Of a DNA stretch of 64,000 nt, positions 17,267-25,947 are shown piece by piece. The first letter of the stretch is position 1, and each line of letters opens with the position of its first letter. Below the pieces are notes generated by a model that ran no database searches, was not told the DNA's origin, and saw only the letters and a program-made list of their open reading frames with translations. The position numbers were made by a program, and so were the translations under genes. This stretch comes from Streptomyces sp. A2-16 (lineage in GTDB: Bacteria > Actinomycetota > Actinomycetes > Streptomycetales > Streptomycetaceae). Where the stretch lies: contig NZ_CP063808.1 of assembly GCF_018128905.1 (NCBI RefSeq), forward strand, positions 1,860,001-1,924,000, in the 5' to 3' direction.

Positions 17267-18734
17267 CGCACCCGTCCGCGTACGTTTCTGCCCCTCGCCC
17301 ACGGGTAACCCCCATGTGGGCCTGGTCCGCACCGCCCTGTTCAACTGGGCGTTCGCCCGGCACCACCAGGGCACGCTCGTCTTCCGCATCGAGGACACCG
17401 ACGCGGCCCGCGACTCCGAGGAGTCCTACGAGCAGCTGCTGGACTCGATGCGCTGGCTGGGCTTCGACTGGGACGAGGGCCCCGAGATCGGCGGCCCGCA
17501 CGCGCCGTACCGCCAGTCGCAGCGCATGGACCTCTACAAGGAGGTCGCGCAGAAGCTCCTGGACGCCGGCCACGCGTACCACTGCTACTGCTCCCAGGAG
17601 GAGCTGGACACCCGCCGAGAGGCCGCCCGCGCCGCCGGCAGGCCGTCCGGCTACGACGGTCACTGCCGCGACCTGACCGAGGCGCAGATCGCGGAGTACA
17701 AGGCCCAGGACCGCACCCCGATCGTCCGCTTCCGCATGCCCGACGAGACGATCACCTTCACGGACCTGGTCCGCGGCGAGCTGACGTTCACCCCGGAGAA
17801 CGTCCCGGACTACGGGATCGTACGGGCCAACGGGGCGCCCCTCTACACGCTGGTGAACCCCGTCGACGACGCCCTGATGGAGATCACCCACGTCCTGCGC
17901 GGCGAGGACCTGCTCTCCTCCACCCCCCGCCAGATCGCCCTGTACAAGGCGCTGATCGAGCTGGGCGTCGCGAAGTACACGCCCGCGTTCGGGCACCTGC
18001 CGTACGTCATGGGCGAGGGCAACAAGAAGCTCTCCAAGCGTGACCCGCAGGCCTCGCTCAACCTCTACCGCGAGCGCGGCTTCCTCCCCGAGGGGCTGCT
18101 CAACTACCTGTCCCTGCTGGGCTGGTCGCTCTCGGCGGACCAGGACATCTTCACCACCGGCGAGCTGGTCGCGGCCTTCGACATCGCGGACGTGAACCCC
18201 AACCCGGCCCGCTTCGACCTGAAGAAGTGCGAGGCGATCAACGCCGACCACATCCGGCTCCTGGACGTGAAGGACTTCACGGAGCGCTGCGCCCCGTGGC
18301 TCAAGGCCCCCTTCGCGCCCTGGGCGCCGGAGGACTTCGACGAGTCGAAGTGGCAGGCGATCGCCCCGCACGCCCAGACCCGCCTGAAGGTCCTCTCGGA
18401 GATCACCGACAACGTCGACTTCCTGTTCCTCCCGGAGCCGGTCTTCGACGAGCCCTCCTGGACGAAGGCGATGAAGGAGGGCTCGGACGCCCTGCTGCGC
18501 ACGGCCCGCGAGAAGCTGGAGTCGGCGGACTGGACCTCGCCGGAGTCCCTCAAGGAGGCCGTCCTGGCCGCCGGCGAGACCCACGGCCTCAAGCTCGGCA
18601 AGGCCCAGGCCCCGGTCCGGGTGGCCGTCACCGGCCGCACGGTCGGCCTGCCCCTCTTCGAGTCCCTCGAAGTCCTGGGCAAGGAGACGACCCTGGCCCG
18701 CATCGACGCGGCGCTGGAGAAGCTGGCGGCCTGA
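17259..18734 (+). CDS. gltX: Glutamyl-tRNA synthetase
   Basis: 491 residues from GTG at 17259 ([10 protein letters not shown]); TTG at 17250 is an alternative. It is a class I synthetase. The HIGH signature appears as [10 protein letters not shown] near residue 15 and the KMSKS signature as KKLSKRD near residue 260; the C-terminal helical anticodon-binding domain follows. The enzyme activates Glu and charges tRNA-Glu. As in most bacteria lacking GlnRS, it presumably also charges tRNA-Gln with Glu for later amidation by GatCAB. Genes for both tRNAs lie 1.7 kb downstream. The start overlaps the end of the FAH-family gene, and a large hairpin terminator follows the stop. Confidence 0.97.
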   Translation: MASAPVRVRFCPSPTGNPHVGLVRTALFNWAFARHHQGTLVFRIEDTDAARDSEESYEQLLDSMRWLGFDWDEGPEIGGPHAPYRQSQRMDLYKEVAQKLLDAGHAYHCYCSQEELDTRREAARAAGRPSGYDGHCRDLTEAQIAEYKAQDRTPIVRFRMPDETITFTDLVRGELTFTPENVPDYGIVRANGAPLYTLVNPVDDALMEITHVLRGEDLLSSTPRQIALYKALIELGVAKYTPAFGHLPYVMGEGNKKLSKRDPQASLNLYRERGFLPEGLLNYLSLLGWSLSADQDIFTTGELVAAFDIADVNPNPARFDLKKCEAINADHIRLLDVKDFTERCAPWLKAPFAPWAPEDFDESKWQAIAPHAQTRLKVLSEITDNVDFLFLPEPVFDEPSWTKAMKEGSDALLRTAREKLESADWTSPESLKEAVLAAGETHGLKLGKAQAPVRVAVTGRTVGLPLFESLEVLGKETTLARIDAALEKLAA

Positions 18735-18735
18735 C

Positions 18736-18795
18736 GCACACGCGCGTGAGGGGCGGCGACCGGGCTTTCCGGCGCCGCCCCTCACGCGTGCGTGT
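18736..18795 (+). terminator. Large hairpin terminator after gltX
   Basis: CGCGTGAGGGGCGGCG pairs with CGCCGCCCCTCACGCG across a short loop, beginning right after the gltX stop codon. Confidence 0.8.
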
Positions 18796-18853
18796 CAGTG
18801 GTGCGCACTAGTGTTCCGGCTCACTCGCACACAAGATCCGGAAAGGCGCCGTC

Positions 18854-19516
18854 ATGCCGATGTCCCCTCGCGACTACACCTGGTTGTTCACGCCGGGCAG
18901 CACGTTCTCCTACGAGTCCGGGTCCACCGGTGTGATCCACGTCGCCGAGGGCGGGGAGCTCGATCTGCCCACCGGACAGGTCGTCGCCTGCGATCCGTTC
19001 GTCTACCTCGGCTCGGGGGACATCGAGCCGTTCACGGTCTCCGTGCCGCCCGGCCGCTACCGCGTGGAGGCGGCCGTCGCGACCCTGGGCCGGCCCGACG
19101 AACCCCCGGCCGACAAGCCCCACCTGCGGGTGGCCGCGCTCCGCCTGGTCGTCCGCGACGAGCCCACCGCCGCCTGGGAGTTGGCGCTGCGCCCCGACCA
19201 GGATCCCGCGGAGCTCGGGGACGACGAGTTCTTCGGCTACGGCGTGGACGCCGGGACCGGCTGCTTCTACGACGCCGCGGCCGAGGAGGCCTTCCCGGAG
19301 GCGCAGGAGGACGAGGGGCCGCTGTGGGACGCCTTCGAGGACAGCGACTGGTCCGGGGGCCCGCACCTGGTCACCTCCCCCTCCACCGGCCACACCCTTG
19401 TCGCCGCCACCTCCGGCTGGGGCGACGGCTTCTACCCCACCTGGATCGGACGGTCCGCGTCCGGCGAGGTCACCTGCTTCCTCACGGACTTCTTCGTCGC
19501 ACCCGACCCCTCCTGA
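18854..19516 (+). CDS. DUF4241-domain protein
   Basis: 220 residues from ATG at 18854, with GGAAAGG ten bases upstream. It matches the DUF4241 family: VVACDPFVYLG near the start; an acidic middle (DDEFFGYGVDAGTGCFYD); and the ending GDGFYPTWIGRSASGEVTCFLTDF. The function is unknown. No signal peptide or membrane helix is seen, so it is probably cytosolic. It lies alone between the gltX terminator and the HAD gene, which begins 102 bases later in the same direction. Confidence 0.8.
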   Translation: MPMSPRDYTWLFTPGSTFSYESGSTGVIHVAEGGELDLPTGQVVACDPFVYLGSGDIEPFTVSVPPGRYRVEAAVATLGRPDEPPADKPHLRVAALRLVVRDEPTAAWELALRPDQDPAELGDDEFFGYGVDAGTGCFYDAAAEEAFPEAQEDEGPLWDAFEDSDWSGGPHLVTSPSTGHTLVAATSGWGDGFYPTWIGRSASGEVTCFLTDFFVAPDPS

Positions 19517-19618
19517 GGCCCCCGACCTCCGAACGCGCCCCGACGACACCCTCTTCGACGCCGCGCTCATCGGGGGGCGACCCCCGAGCCCTCGGCCGGT
19601 TCGGCGTACTGTCGGGGG

Positions 19619-20353
19619 ATGAGCATTCGGGCGGTGGTCTGGGACGTCGACGACACTCTCTTCGACTACACGGGGGCGGACCGGATCGGAATGCGGCTGC
19701 ATCTGGCGGCCGAGGGGCTGTTGGAGGCGTACGAGAGCGTCGACCAGGCCATCGGGCGGTGGCGGGCGGTCACCGACGCCCAGTGGGCGCGGTTCTCCGC
19801 GGGCGAGGTCGACTTCCAGGGGCAGCGGCGGGACCGGGTGCGGGTGTTCCTCGGTGAGGAACTGACCGACGCGCAGGCCGACGCCTGGTTCCAGCGGTAC
19901 ATCGCGCACTACGAGACCGCCTGGGCCCTCTTCCCTGACGTCCTGCCCGCACTGGACGCCCTCGCCACCAGTCACCGGCACGCGGTGCTGTCCAACTCCA
20001 GCATCCACGTCCAGGACCACAAGCTGCGCGTCCTCGGTGTGCACGACCGCTTCGAGGTCATCCTGTGCGCCGCCGAACTGGGCGTCTCCAAGCCCGAGGC
20101 CGGCGCCTTCCTCGCGGCCTGCGACGCCCTGGAGCTCGCTCCGCACCAGGTGGCGTACGTCGGCGACCACCCCGAGATCGACGGCCGGGGCGCCGCCGAG
20201 GCCGGACTGCTGTCGGTCTGGATCCACCGCGACGGCAGTGTGCACGCCGATGTCCCCACGCCCACCGGACCACGCCGGATCGCCTCGCTCGCCGAACTCC
20301 CCGCGATCCTCGGCGCGGATACCCGTTTTGGAGCCCCGTCCACCTTCGGGTAA
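19619..20353 (+). CDS. HAD-superfamily hydrolase
   Basis: 244 residues from ATG at 19619. It has all four HAD motifs: I, VVWDVDDTLFD at residues 6-16; II, VLSNSS near 122; III, the Lys of GVSKPEAG near 152; and IV, VAYVGDHPEIDGRG near 180. The cap is helical and inserted after motif I (subfamily IA). Such enzymes are small-molecule phosphatases acting through an Asp-phosphate intermediate; the substrate is unknown. It ends about 90 bases before the tRNA cluster. No terminator is evident between them. Confidence 0.88.
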   Translation: MSIRAVVWDVDDTLFDYTGADRIGMRLHLAAEGLLEAYESVDQAIGRWRAVTDAQWARFSAGEVDFQGQRRDRVRVFLGEELTDAQADAWFQRYIAHYETAWALFPDVLPALDALATSHRHAVLSNSSIHVQDHKLRVLGVHDRFEVILCAAELGVSKPEAGAFLAACDALELAPHQVAYVGDHPEIDGRGAAEAGLLSVWIHRDGSVHADVPTPTGPRRIASLAELPAILGADTRFGAPSTFG

Positions 20354-20444
20354 TGTTCTTCCTGCGCCGCCGGGGAGCGGGCCGAAAGGCCGAAAACCGG
20401 AGGAGCGAACTAGAACAAGATCCCCTCCGGGGCTTGCGTTCCAG

Positions 20445-20516
20445 TGGCCTATGGTGTAATTGGCAGCACGACTGATTCTGGTTCAGTTAGTCTTGGTTCG
20501 AGTCCAGGTAGGCCAG
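20445..20516 (+). tRNA. tRNA-Gln (CUG)
   Basis: 72-base cloverleaf. The acceptor pairs TGGCCTA with TAGGCCA, discriminator G. The anticodon stem ACTGA/TCAGT encloses loop TTCTGGT (anticodon CTG). The T arm is GGTTCGAGTCC. CCA is not encoded. Confidence 0.95.
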
Positions 20517-20556
20517 CTCGCAGAGCTCATCTGCAGGCGGAGATCAACTCCGCGAA

Positions 20557-20629
20557 GCCCCCGTTGTGTAGCGGCCTAGCACGCTGCCCTCTCAAGGCAG
20601 TAGCGCCGGTTCGAATCCGGTCGGGGGTA
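20557..20629 (+). tRNA. tRNA-Glu (CUC), first copy
   Basis: 73-base cloverleaf. The acceptor GCCCCCG pairs with CGGGGGT, discriminator A. The anticodon stem CTGCC/GGCAG encloses loop CTCTCAA (anticodon CTC). The T arm is CCGGTTCGAATCCGG. It differs from the other two Glu copies by one compensated base pair in the anticodon stem. Confidence 0.95.
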
Positions 20630-20691
20630 CAGATCCTTCCCGGAGGGTCAGTCAGGGTCGCACCCGCTGACTCTCATGCAGGATCGCTAGG

Positions 20692-20764
20692 GCCCCCGTT
20701 GTGTAGCGGCCTAGCACGCCGCCCTCTCAAGGCGGTAGCGCCGGTTCGAATCCGGTCGGGGGTA
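20692..20764 (+). tRNA. tRNA-Glu (CUC), second copy
   Basis: 73 bases, identical to the copy at 20902-20974. Anticodon stem CCGCC/GGCGG, loop CTCTCAA, acceptor GCCCCCG/CGGGGGT. Confidence 0.95.
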
Positions 20765-20785
20765 CGGAACTGGTCTAAACCACAT

Positions 20786-20857
20786 TGGTCTATGGTGTAA
20801 TTGGCAGCACGACTGATTCTGGTTCAGTTAGTCTTGGTTCGAGTCCAGGTAGACCAG
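20786..20857 (+). tRNA. tRNA-Gln (CUG), second copy
   Basis: 72 bases. It differs from the first Gln copy only by one compensated acceptor pair (TGGTCTA with TAGACCA). Anticodon loop TTCTGGT. Confidence 0.95.
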
Positions 20858-20901
20858 CTCGGACCTGCGGCGGTGCAGTACTAAGCGCCTGCAGGCTCCA
20901 C

Positions 20902-20974
20902 GCCCCCGTTGTGTAGCGGCCTAGCACGCCGCCCTCTCAAGGCGGTAGCGCCGGTTCGAATCCGGTCGGGGGTA
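20902..20974 (+). tRNA. tRNA-Glu (CUC), third copy
   Basis: 73 bases, same sequence as the second Glu copy. It is the last tRNA of the five-gene run and is followed six bases later by a hairpin. Confidence 0.95.
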
Positions 20975-20979
20975 CAAAC

Positions 20980-21013
20980 ACGAAGGCTCTTCGCTGTGGC
21001 GGAGGGCCTTCGT
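20980..21013 (+). terminator. Terminator of the tRNA cluster
   Basis: ACGAAGGC pairs with GCCTTCGT (outer arms 20980-20987 and 21006-21013), starting just after the last tRNA. It also lies 26 bases past the stop of the convergent MerR gene. Confidence 0.7.
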
Positions 21014-21038
21014 CGCGTCCCGGGTTCATTCCCCGGGT

Positions 21039-21683
21039 TCATTCGAAACCGTATCTCCGGGTCGACTCCTCCTCCTGGGCCAGCCGGTGCAGTGCCAGGA
21101 GCATCGGCTCGACGAGCACCGTGCCCAGCACCGCGATCTCGGCCTTCTCCGCCTCCGACGCATGCGACTCCATGAACGCCATGTCCAGCTCGGCCACCTC
21201 GCGCATCAACCGCGCGTAGGGCACCAGGATTTCGGGACTCCAGTCGTAGCCGAGACGGCGCAGCGCGGCCGCCGCCAGCACCAGGGAGCGGAACGCGGGG
21301 GAGACGCTCGCCATGGCCCGCGCGTTGGACCACCCCAGCGTGCCGAGCAGCTCCTCCATCGCGAGCCTCGCGCCCCGTACGAAGTCGTCGTCCTCGTCCG
21401 GCTCCGGCAGCTGAGGCAGCGCCCACACCGCGGAGCCCAGACGCGTCGCGAGGGGCAGGGAGTCGTCGTCGACGTGGCCCAGCACCTCCCTGACCTTGGC
21501 CACCGGCACCTTGCCGACCTGGATCATCGCGCGCACCAGCCGCAGCCGGCGCAGATGCTCGTCGTCGTAGTCCGCGGTCGTCGCGTTGATCTGGCGGCCG
21601 GGCGCCAACAGCCCTTCGCGCAGGTAGTACTTGATAGTCGCGGTGGACACCCCGCTGCGCTCGCTCAGTTCGGCAAGTCGCAT
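21039..21683 (-). CDS. MerR-family transcriptional regulator
   Basis: 214 residues from ATG at 21683. It has an N-terminal winged-helix domain of MerR type (MRLAELSERSGVSTATIKYYLREGLL, then YDDEHLRRLRLVRAMIQVGKVPVAKVREVL) and a longer helical effector domain of about 130 residues without Cys clusters, so metal sensing is unlikely. A drug or small hydrophobic ligand is more plausible. It is divergent from the DUF4188 gene. A perfect 11-base inverted repeat lies in the 80-base gap, suggesting it controls that gene and itself. The in-frame extension above ATG 21683 covers this repeat and is not coding. Confidence 0.88.
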   Translation of the reverse strand: MRLAELSERSGVSTATIKYYLREGLLAPGRQINATTADYDDEHLRRLRLVRAMIQVGKVPVAKVREVLGHVDDDSLPLATRLGSAVWALPQLPEPDEDDDFVRGARLAMEELLGTLGWSNARAMASVSPAFRSLVLAAAALRRLGYDWSPEILVPYARLMREVAELDMAFMESHASEAEKAEIAVLGTVLVEPMLLALHRLAQEEESTRRYGFE

Positions 21684-21706
21684 CCCTTGCGCCCCCTCTC
21701 GGATAA

Positions 21707-21743
21707 CGGCACTATCCAAGCACGCCACACTCGGATAGTGCCG
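21707..21743. promoter_or_regulatory. Inverted repeat in the MerR/DUF4188 intergenic gap
   Basis: CGGCACTATCC (21707-21717) and GGATAGTGCCG (21733-21743) are exact reverse complements, 15 bases apart and within 24 bases of both start codons. It is the likely operator of the divergent MerR protein. Confidence 0.7.
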
Positions 21744-21763
21744 CTCGCCAACCAGGGGGTCCC

Positions 21764-22276
21764 ATGTTCGGGAAGAAGATCGCCGCAGGGCGTACGACCG
21801 CGTCGGTGGACGGGGACGCGGTGGTCCTGCTGATCGGCATGCGCATCAACCACTTCTGGGCCGTGCATCACTGGGTCCCCGTCTTGGTGGCGATGCCGCG
21901 AATGCTGCGGGAGCTGTCGCGGGCGCCGGAGCGGGGGCTGCTCGGGCATGTGCTGCTGACGGCGTCACCACGGACGTACTACGTCGTCCAGTACTGGGAG
22001 TCCAAGGAGAAGCTGTACGCCTACGCCCACTCGCCGCAGATGTTCCACCACCGGGCCTGGGCGATCATCAACCGCAAGGAGAAGGCGGGCAAGGCCCGGC
22101 AGCACGTGGGGCTGTGGCACGAGACGTACGTGGTGCCGGAGGGCTCGCACGAGTCGATCTACGCGGACATGCCGGCGTTCGGCCTGGCGGCGGCGCACGG
22201 ACAGGTGCCGGTGGAGCGCAGGGGGCGTTCGGCGAAGGAGCGGTTCGCTCACAAGTCCGGGAGCGTGACTCCCTAG
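21764..22276 (+). CDS. DUF4188-family protein
   Basis: 170 residues from ATG at 21764. It has features of the DUF4188 family: an N-terminal strand with VVLLIGMRINHFWAVHHWVPV and a central TYYVVQYWESKEKLYAYAHSP motif, a dimeric alpha+beta-barrel-like core. Database entries often call it monooxygenase-like, but no reaction is established. The family commonly sits next to MerR or TetR regulators, as here, suggesting induction by a toxic or signalling small molecule. No signal peptide is seen. Confidence 0.8.
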   Translation: MFGKKIAAGRTTASVDGDAVVLLIGMRINHFWAVHHWVPVLVAMPRMLRELSRAPERGLLGHVLLTASPRTYYVVQYWESKEKLYAYAHSPQMFHHRAWAIINRKEKAGKARQHVGLWHETYVVPEGSHESIYADMPAFGLAAAHGQVPVERRGRSAKERFAHKSGSVTP

Positions 22277-22370
22277 GGGCGCGGCCGATGGATGCGACCC
22301 GTCGGTCCAGGACCTGCCGCGGCGTTGAGGCCGGTCCTGTTCCGACGGGGTCACGACGATCCCGACGTCC

Positions 22371-23087
22371 TCAGCCCGTGCGGCGCAGTGCCTCGGAGAG
22401 GCGGGCCGCCGCGTCGATGACGGCCTGCGCATGCATGCGGCCCGGGTGGCGGGTCAGGCGCTCGATGGGCCCGGAGACCGAGACGGCGGCCACCACGCGG
22501 TTGGAGGGGCCGCGTACGGGCGCTGAGACGGACGCGACGCCCGGCTCGCGCTCGCCGATGGACTGGGCCCAGCCGCGGCGCCGTACGCCCGACAGGGCCG
22601 TGGCCGTGAAGCGGGCGCCCTGGAGGCCGCGGTGCAGGCGCTCCGGCTCCTCCCAGGCCATCAGGATCTGTGCCGAGGAACCCGCCTTCATGGTGAGCGT
22701 CGAGCCGACCGGGACCGTGTCCCTGAGGCCCGACAGGCGCTCGGCCGCGGCGACGCAGATGCGCATGTCGCCCTGGCGGCGGTAGAGCTGCGCGCTCTCG
22801 CCGGTGATGTCCCGCAGGTGCGTGAGCACCGGGCCTGCCGTCGCGAGGAGACGGTCCTCGCCGGCGGCCGCGGCCAGCTCGGCAAGGCGCGGGCCCAGAA
22901 TGAAACGGCCCTGCATGTCGCGTGCCACCATGCGGTGGTGTTCCAGAGCCACGGCCAGCCGGTGGGCCGTGGGTCGTGCCAGTCCGGTCGCCGCGACCAA
23001 GCCTGCGAGGGTGGCCGGACCGGACTCCAGAGCGCTCAGAACAAGGGCTGCCTTGTCCAGAACGCCGACGCCGCTACTGTTGTCCAT
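22371..23087 (-). CDS. ndgR: IclR-family regulator NdgR
   Basis: 238 residues from ATG at 23087 (MDNSSGVGVLDKAALVL). It has an N-terminal winged helix (ATLAGLVAATGLARPTAHRL) and a C-terminal IclR effector domain (ESAQLYRRQGDMRICVAAAERLSGLRDTVPVGS). Length, sequence and divergent position beside leuCD match NdgR of S. coelicolor. NdgR binds its own and the leuC promoters and tunes branched-chain amino acid, sulfur and quorum/antibiotic metabolism. The in-frame extension above 23087 crosses the promoter region and is not coding. Confidence 0.93.
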   Translation of the reverse strand: MDNSSGVGVLDKAALVLSALESGPATLAGLVAATGLARPTAHRLAVALEHHRMVARDMQGRFILGPRLAELAAAAGEDRLLATAGPVLTHLRDITGESAQLYRRQGDMRICVAAAERLSGLRDTVPVGSTLTMKAGSSAQILMAWEEPERLHRGLQGARFTATALSGVRRRGWAQSIGEREPGVASVSAPVRGPSNRVVAAVSVSGPIERLTRHPGRMHAQAVIDAAARLSEALRRTG

Positions 23088-23100
23088 GAAACGATACTCA

Positions 23101-23142
23101 CGTCTCACTCTGTGAAACGCAAGTTCCTTTTTTCGTGAGACG
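23101..23142. promoter_or_regulatory. Inverted repeat between ndgR and leuC
   Basis: CGTCTCAC (23101-23108) and GTGAGACG (23135-23142) are exact reverse complements separated by 26 bases, just upstream of the ndgR start. Likely NdgR half-sites controlling both divergent genes. Confidence 0.55.
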
Positions 23143-23278
23143 CGCAACCCTTGTAGGCACAGCGGCCCGCAGACCAACGGGCCTGGCGGCGGGTGCCCGG
23201 GAACAGGGGCCACGGGCGTCGCCTCCACAAGATCTTCTAGTTGGGTCGGCGCGGCTCTGGCCGACCGGAGGGAAAGCG

Positions 23279-24703
23279 ATGGGTAGGACACTCGCGGAGA
23301 AGGTCTGGGACGACCATGTCGTCCGGCGCGCCGAGGGCGAGCCCGACCTCCTCTTCATCGATCTGCACCTGCTGCACGAGGTGACCAGCCCGCAGGCCTT
23401 CGACGGTCTGCGCAAGAGCGGTCGCCAGGTGCGCCGGCTCGACCTGACCATCGCCACCGAGGACCACAACACCCCGACCCTCGACATCGACAAGCCGATC
23501 GCCGACCCGGTCTCGCGCGTCCAGCTGGAGACGCTGCGCAAGAACTGCGCCGACTTCGGCGTCCGCCTGCACCCGCTGGGCGACGTCGAGCAGGGTGTCG
23601 TGCACGTCGTCGGCCCGCAGCTGGGTCTGACCCAGCCGGGCATGACCGTCGTCTGCGGTGACTCCCACACCTCCACGCACGGCGCCTTCGGCGGTCTGGC
23701 GTTCGGTATCGGCACCTCTCAGGTCGAGCACGTGCTGGCCACCCAGACGCTGCCGCTGGTCCGCCCGAAGACCATGGCCATCACGGTCGACGGCGAGCTG
23801 CCCGAGGGCGTCACCGCCAAGGACCTGATCCTGGCGATCATCGCGAGGATCGGCACGGGCGGCGGCCAGGGCTACGTCCTGGAGTACCGCGGCTCCGCCA
23901 TCGAGAAGCTCTCGATGGAAGCCCGCATGACCATCTGCAACATGTCGATCGAGGCCGGTGCCCGCGCGGGCATGATCGCCCCCGACCAGACCACCTTCGA
24001 CTACCTCGAGGGCCGCCCGCACGCTCCCAAGGGCGAGGACTGGGACGCGGCCGTCGCGTACTGGAAGACGCTGAGGACGGACGAGGACGCCGAGTTCGAC
24101 GCCGAGGTCGTCATCGACGCCGCCGAACTGTCGCCGTTCGTCACCTGGGGCACCAACCCCGGCCAGGGCGCGCCGCTTTCGGCGCACGTCCCCGATCCCG
24201 CTTCGTACGAAGACGCTTCGGAGCGCCTCGCCGCCGAAAAGGCCCTGGAATACATGGGGTTGGAGGCCGGACAGTCGCTGCGCTCCATCAAGGTGGACAC
24301 CGTCTTCGTAGGTTCGTGCACCAACGGCCGCATCGAGGACCTGCGCGCGGCGGCCGAGCTCGTCAAGGGCCGCAAAGTCGCCGACGGCGTACGGATGCTG
24401 GTCGTCCCCGGCTCCGCGCGGGTCGGTCTCCAGGCCGTCTCCGAGGGCCTGGACGTCGTCTTCAAGGAGGCCGGCGCCGAATGGCGGCACGCGGGCTGCT
24501 CGATGTGTCTGGGCATGAACCCGGACCAGCTGGCCCCCGGTGAGCGCTCCGCGTCCACCTCCAACCGCAACTTCGAGGGCCGGCAGGGCAAGGGCGGTCG
24601 TACGCACCTGGTGTCGCCGCAGGTCGCGGCCGCGACCGCGGTCCTGGGCCACCTGGCTTCGCCCGCCGACCTGTCCGACGCCCCTGCCGCCGCTGGAGTC
24701 TGA
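23279..24703 (+). CDS. leuC: 3-isopropylmalate dehydratase large subunit
   Basis: 474 residues from ATG at 23279, with CGGAGGG seven bases upstream. An aconitase-family [4Fe-4S] enzyme isomerising 2- to 3-isopropylmalate in leucine synthesis with LeuD. Signature motifs: EDHNTPT near residue 65, [13 protein letters not shown] near 127, and the cluster ligands in [12 protein letters not shown] (near 345) and [11 protein letters not shown] (near 410). A small hairpin (GGTCGG 23244-23249 with CCGACC 23261-23266) stands directly before the ribosome site. No Leu-rich leader peptide was found. leuD follows five bases after the stop; control by the divergent NdgR is expected. Confidence 0.97.
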   Translation: MGRTLAEKVWDDHVVRRAEGEPDLLFIDLHLLHEVTSPQAFDGLRKSGRQVRRLDLTIATEDHNTPTLDIDKPIADPVSRVQLETLRKNCADFGVRLHPLGDVEQGVVHVVGPQLGLTQPGMTVVCGDSHTSTHGAFGGLAFGIGTSQVEHVLATQTLPLVRPKTMAITVDGELPEGVTAKDLILAIIARIGTGGGQGYVLEYRGSAIEKLSMEARMTICNMSIEAGARAGMIAPDQTTFDYLEGRPHAPKGEDWDAAVAYWKTLRTDEDAEFDAEVVIDAAELSPFVTWGTNPGQGAPLSAHVPDPASYEDASERLAAEKALEYMGLEAGQSLRSIKVDTVFVGSCTNGRIEDLRAAAELVKGRKVADGVRMLVVPGSARVGLQAVSEGLDVVFKEAGAEWRHAGCSMCLGMNPDQLAPGERSASTSNRNFEGRQGKGGRTHLVSPQVAAATAVLGHLASPADLSDAPAAAGV

Positions 24704-24708
24704 GAGTC

Positions 24709-25302
24709 ATGGAAGCATTCACCACGCACACCGGCCGGGCCGTCCCGCTGCGCCGCTCCAACGTCGACACCGACCAGATCATCCCTGCTCACTGGCTCAA
24801 GAAGGTCACGCGGGACGGGTTCGAGGACGGGCTGTTCGAGGCCTGGCGCAAGGACGAGAAATTCATCCTCAACCAGCCCGAGCGCAAGGGCGCCACGGTG
24901 CTGGTCGCCGGTCCCGACTTCGGCACCGGTTCCTCCCGTGAGCACGCGGTGTGGGCGCTGCAGAACTACGGCTTCAAGGCCGTGATCTCCTCCCGGTTCG
25001 CCGACATCTTCCGCGGCAACTCGCTCAAGAACGGCCTGCTCACGGTGGTTCTGGACCAGAAGATCGTGGAGGCCCTGCAGGAGCTGAGCGAAAAGGACCC
25101 CGAGGCCGAGATCACGGTGGACCTGGAGGCCCGCGAGGTGCGCGCCGAGGGCATCACCGCGAGCTTCGAGCTGGACGAGAACTCCCGCTGGCGGCTGCTG
25201 AACGGCCTGGACGACATCTCCATCACCCTCCAGAACGAGGACGACATCGCCGCGTACGAGGCCAAGCGGCCCTCGTACAAGCCGCGGACGCTCCAGGCGT
25301 GA
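24709..25302 (+). CDS. leuD: 3-isopropylmalate dehydratase small subunit
   Basis: 197 residues from ATG at 24709, five bases after leuC. It shows the swivelling-domain signatures [16 protein letters not shown] at the start and [25 protein letters not shown] near residue 70. It forms the dehydratase with LeuC. The usual length and gene order are present. A strong hairpin terminator follows about 60 bases after the stop. Confidence 0.97.
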   Translation: MEAFTTHTGRAVPLRRSNVDTDQIIPAHWLKKVTRDGFEDGLFEAWRKDEKFILNQPERKGATVLVAGPDFGTGSSREHAVWALQNYGFKAVISSRFADIFRGNSLKNGLLTVVLDQKIVEALQELSEKDPEAEITVDLEAREVRAEGITASFELDENSRWRLLNGLDDISITLQNEDDIAAYEAKRPSYKPRTLQA

Positions 25303-25360
25303 CGGCACCCCTCCTTCGGAGCAACTGAACAGGTCGAGTTTCGGCCACCCCAACACCCCC

Positions 25361-25395
25361 GCCGTACCCCCGATCAGCCCGATCGGGGGTACGGC
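25361..25395 (+). terminator. Hairpin terminator after leuCD
   Basis: GCCGTACCCCCGATC and GATCGGGGGTACGGC form a perfect 15-base stem with an AGCCC loop. Confidence 0.85.
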
Positions 25396-25579
25396 CGTGT
25401 CTGCGCCCGGACGGCCGCGCGGCCCGCGACACGCCCGCTCAACTTCCCACGTTACGGCGGGTGTTGTCGGGGTACGCGTCCCTTGTAGCCGTGGCTCCCG
25501 GATGTGCCCGGAAGGCCGTTTGAGGCGGCAGTTGCACCCCTAGCAGGCGACAACTCGCCCCAGATGGCACAATCTGTGC

Positions 25580-25810
25580 ATGGAACACGACGGCCAACTC
25601 GAGCTCTATGCGGCAGTCGCGGACCAACTCAAGGAAGCGCACGCAAGAGTGCGCGCACTGCAAGTCCCGGAGGGCGTACGGATGGCGCTGACCCGGAAGC
25701 TGCTGGTCATTACGGCCGCGGCCAAGCACGACGTCGTCGAAGCGACAAGGCGTCTGGAGGGGTTCATGGCCGACCTCGACGCGGGTCGAATCCCGGAAGA
25801 GGAACGCTGA
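25580..25810 (+). CDS. Small conserved helical protein upstream of hupS
   Basis: 76 residues from ATG at 25580. The sequence is almost entirely amphipathic helix ([22 protein letters not shown], then [17 protein letters not shown] and [18 protein letters not shown]), with no membrane segment or Cys. I recognise it only as a small actinobacterial protein found next to hupS; no function is known to me. Codon ends are strongly G/C. It lies between the leuCD terminator and the hupS promoter region, probably in its own unit. Confidence 0.75.
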   Translation: MEHDGQLELYAAVADQLKEAHARVRALQVPEGVRMALTRKLLVITAAAKHDVVEATRRLEGFMADLDAGRIPEEER

Positions 25811-25867
25811 ACAAGTCCAGAACAGTCGAGTTCGTTGCGGCACAAGGGTGATAAGCCCGTTTCGTGT

Positions 25868-25896
25868 TTGATTTGCGGTATATATCTGCCTAACGT
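25868..25896 (+). promoter_or_regulatory. Candidate promoter of hupS
   Basis: TTGATT (25868-25873), a 17-base spacer and TAACGT (25891-25896) lie about 50 bases upstream of the hupS GTG, in a locally A/T-rich stretch. It fits a vegetative-type promoter loosely (TTGA..., TAnnnT). Confidence 0.4.
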
Positions 25897-25947
25897 GCGA
25901 AAAAGCTTGAACACTTTCGTTCGGGCAATGTCTCCGAAGGGGAAGAC

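Noticed and set aside
20557..20974. Open frames across the tRNA genes (both strands)
   Set aside because: They are created by the repeated tRNA sequence and have no coding features.
20445..21013. tRNA cluster as an integration site of a mobile element
   Set aside because: No integrase, excisionase or att-like duplication is seen around the tRNAs.
23135..23278. A longer LeuC start 48 codons upstream
   Set aside because: It would run through the ndgR-leuC regulatory region; ATG 23279 has an excellent ribosome site and matches the family start.
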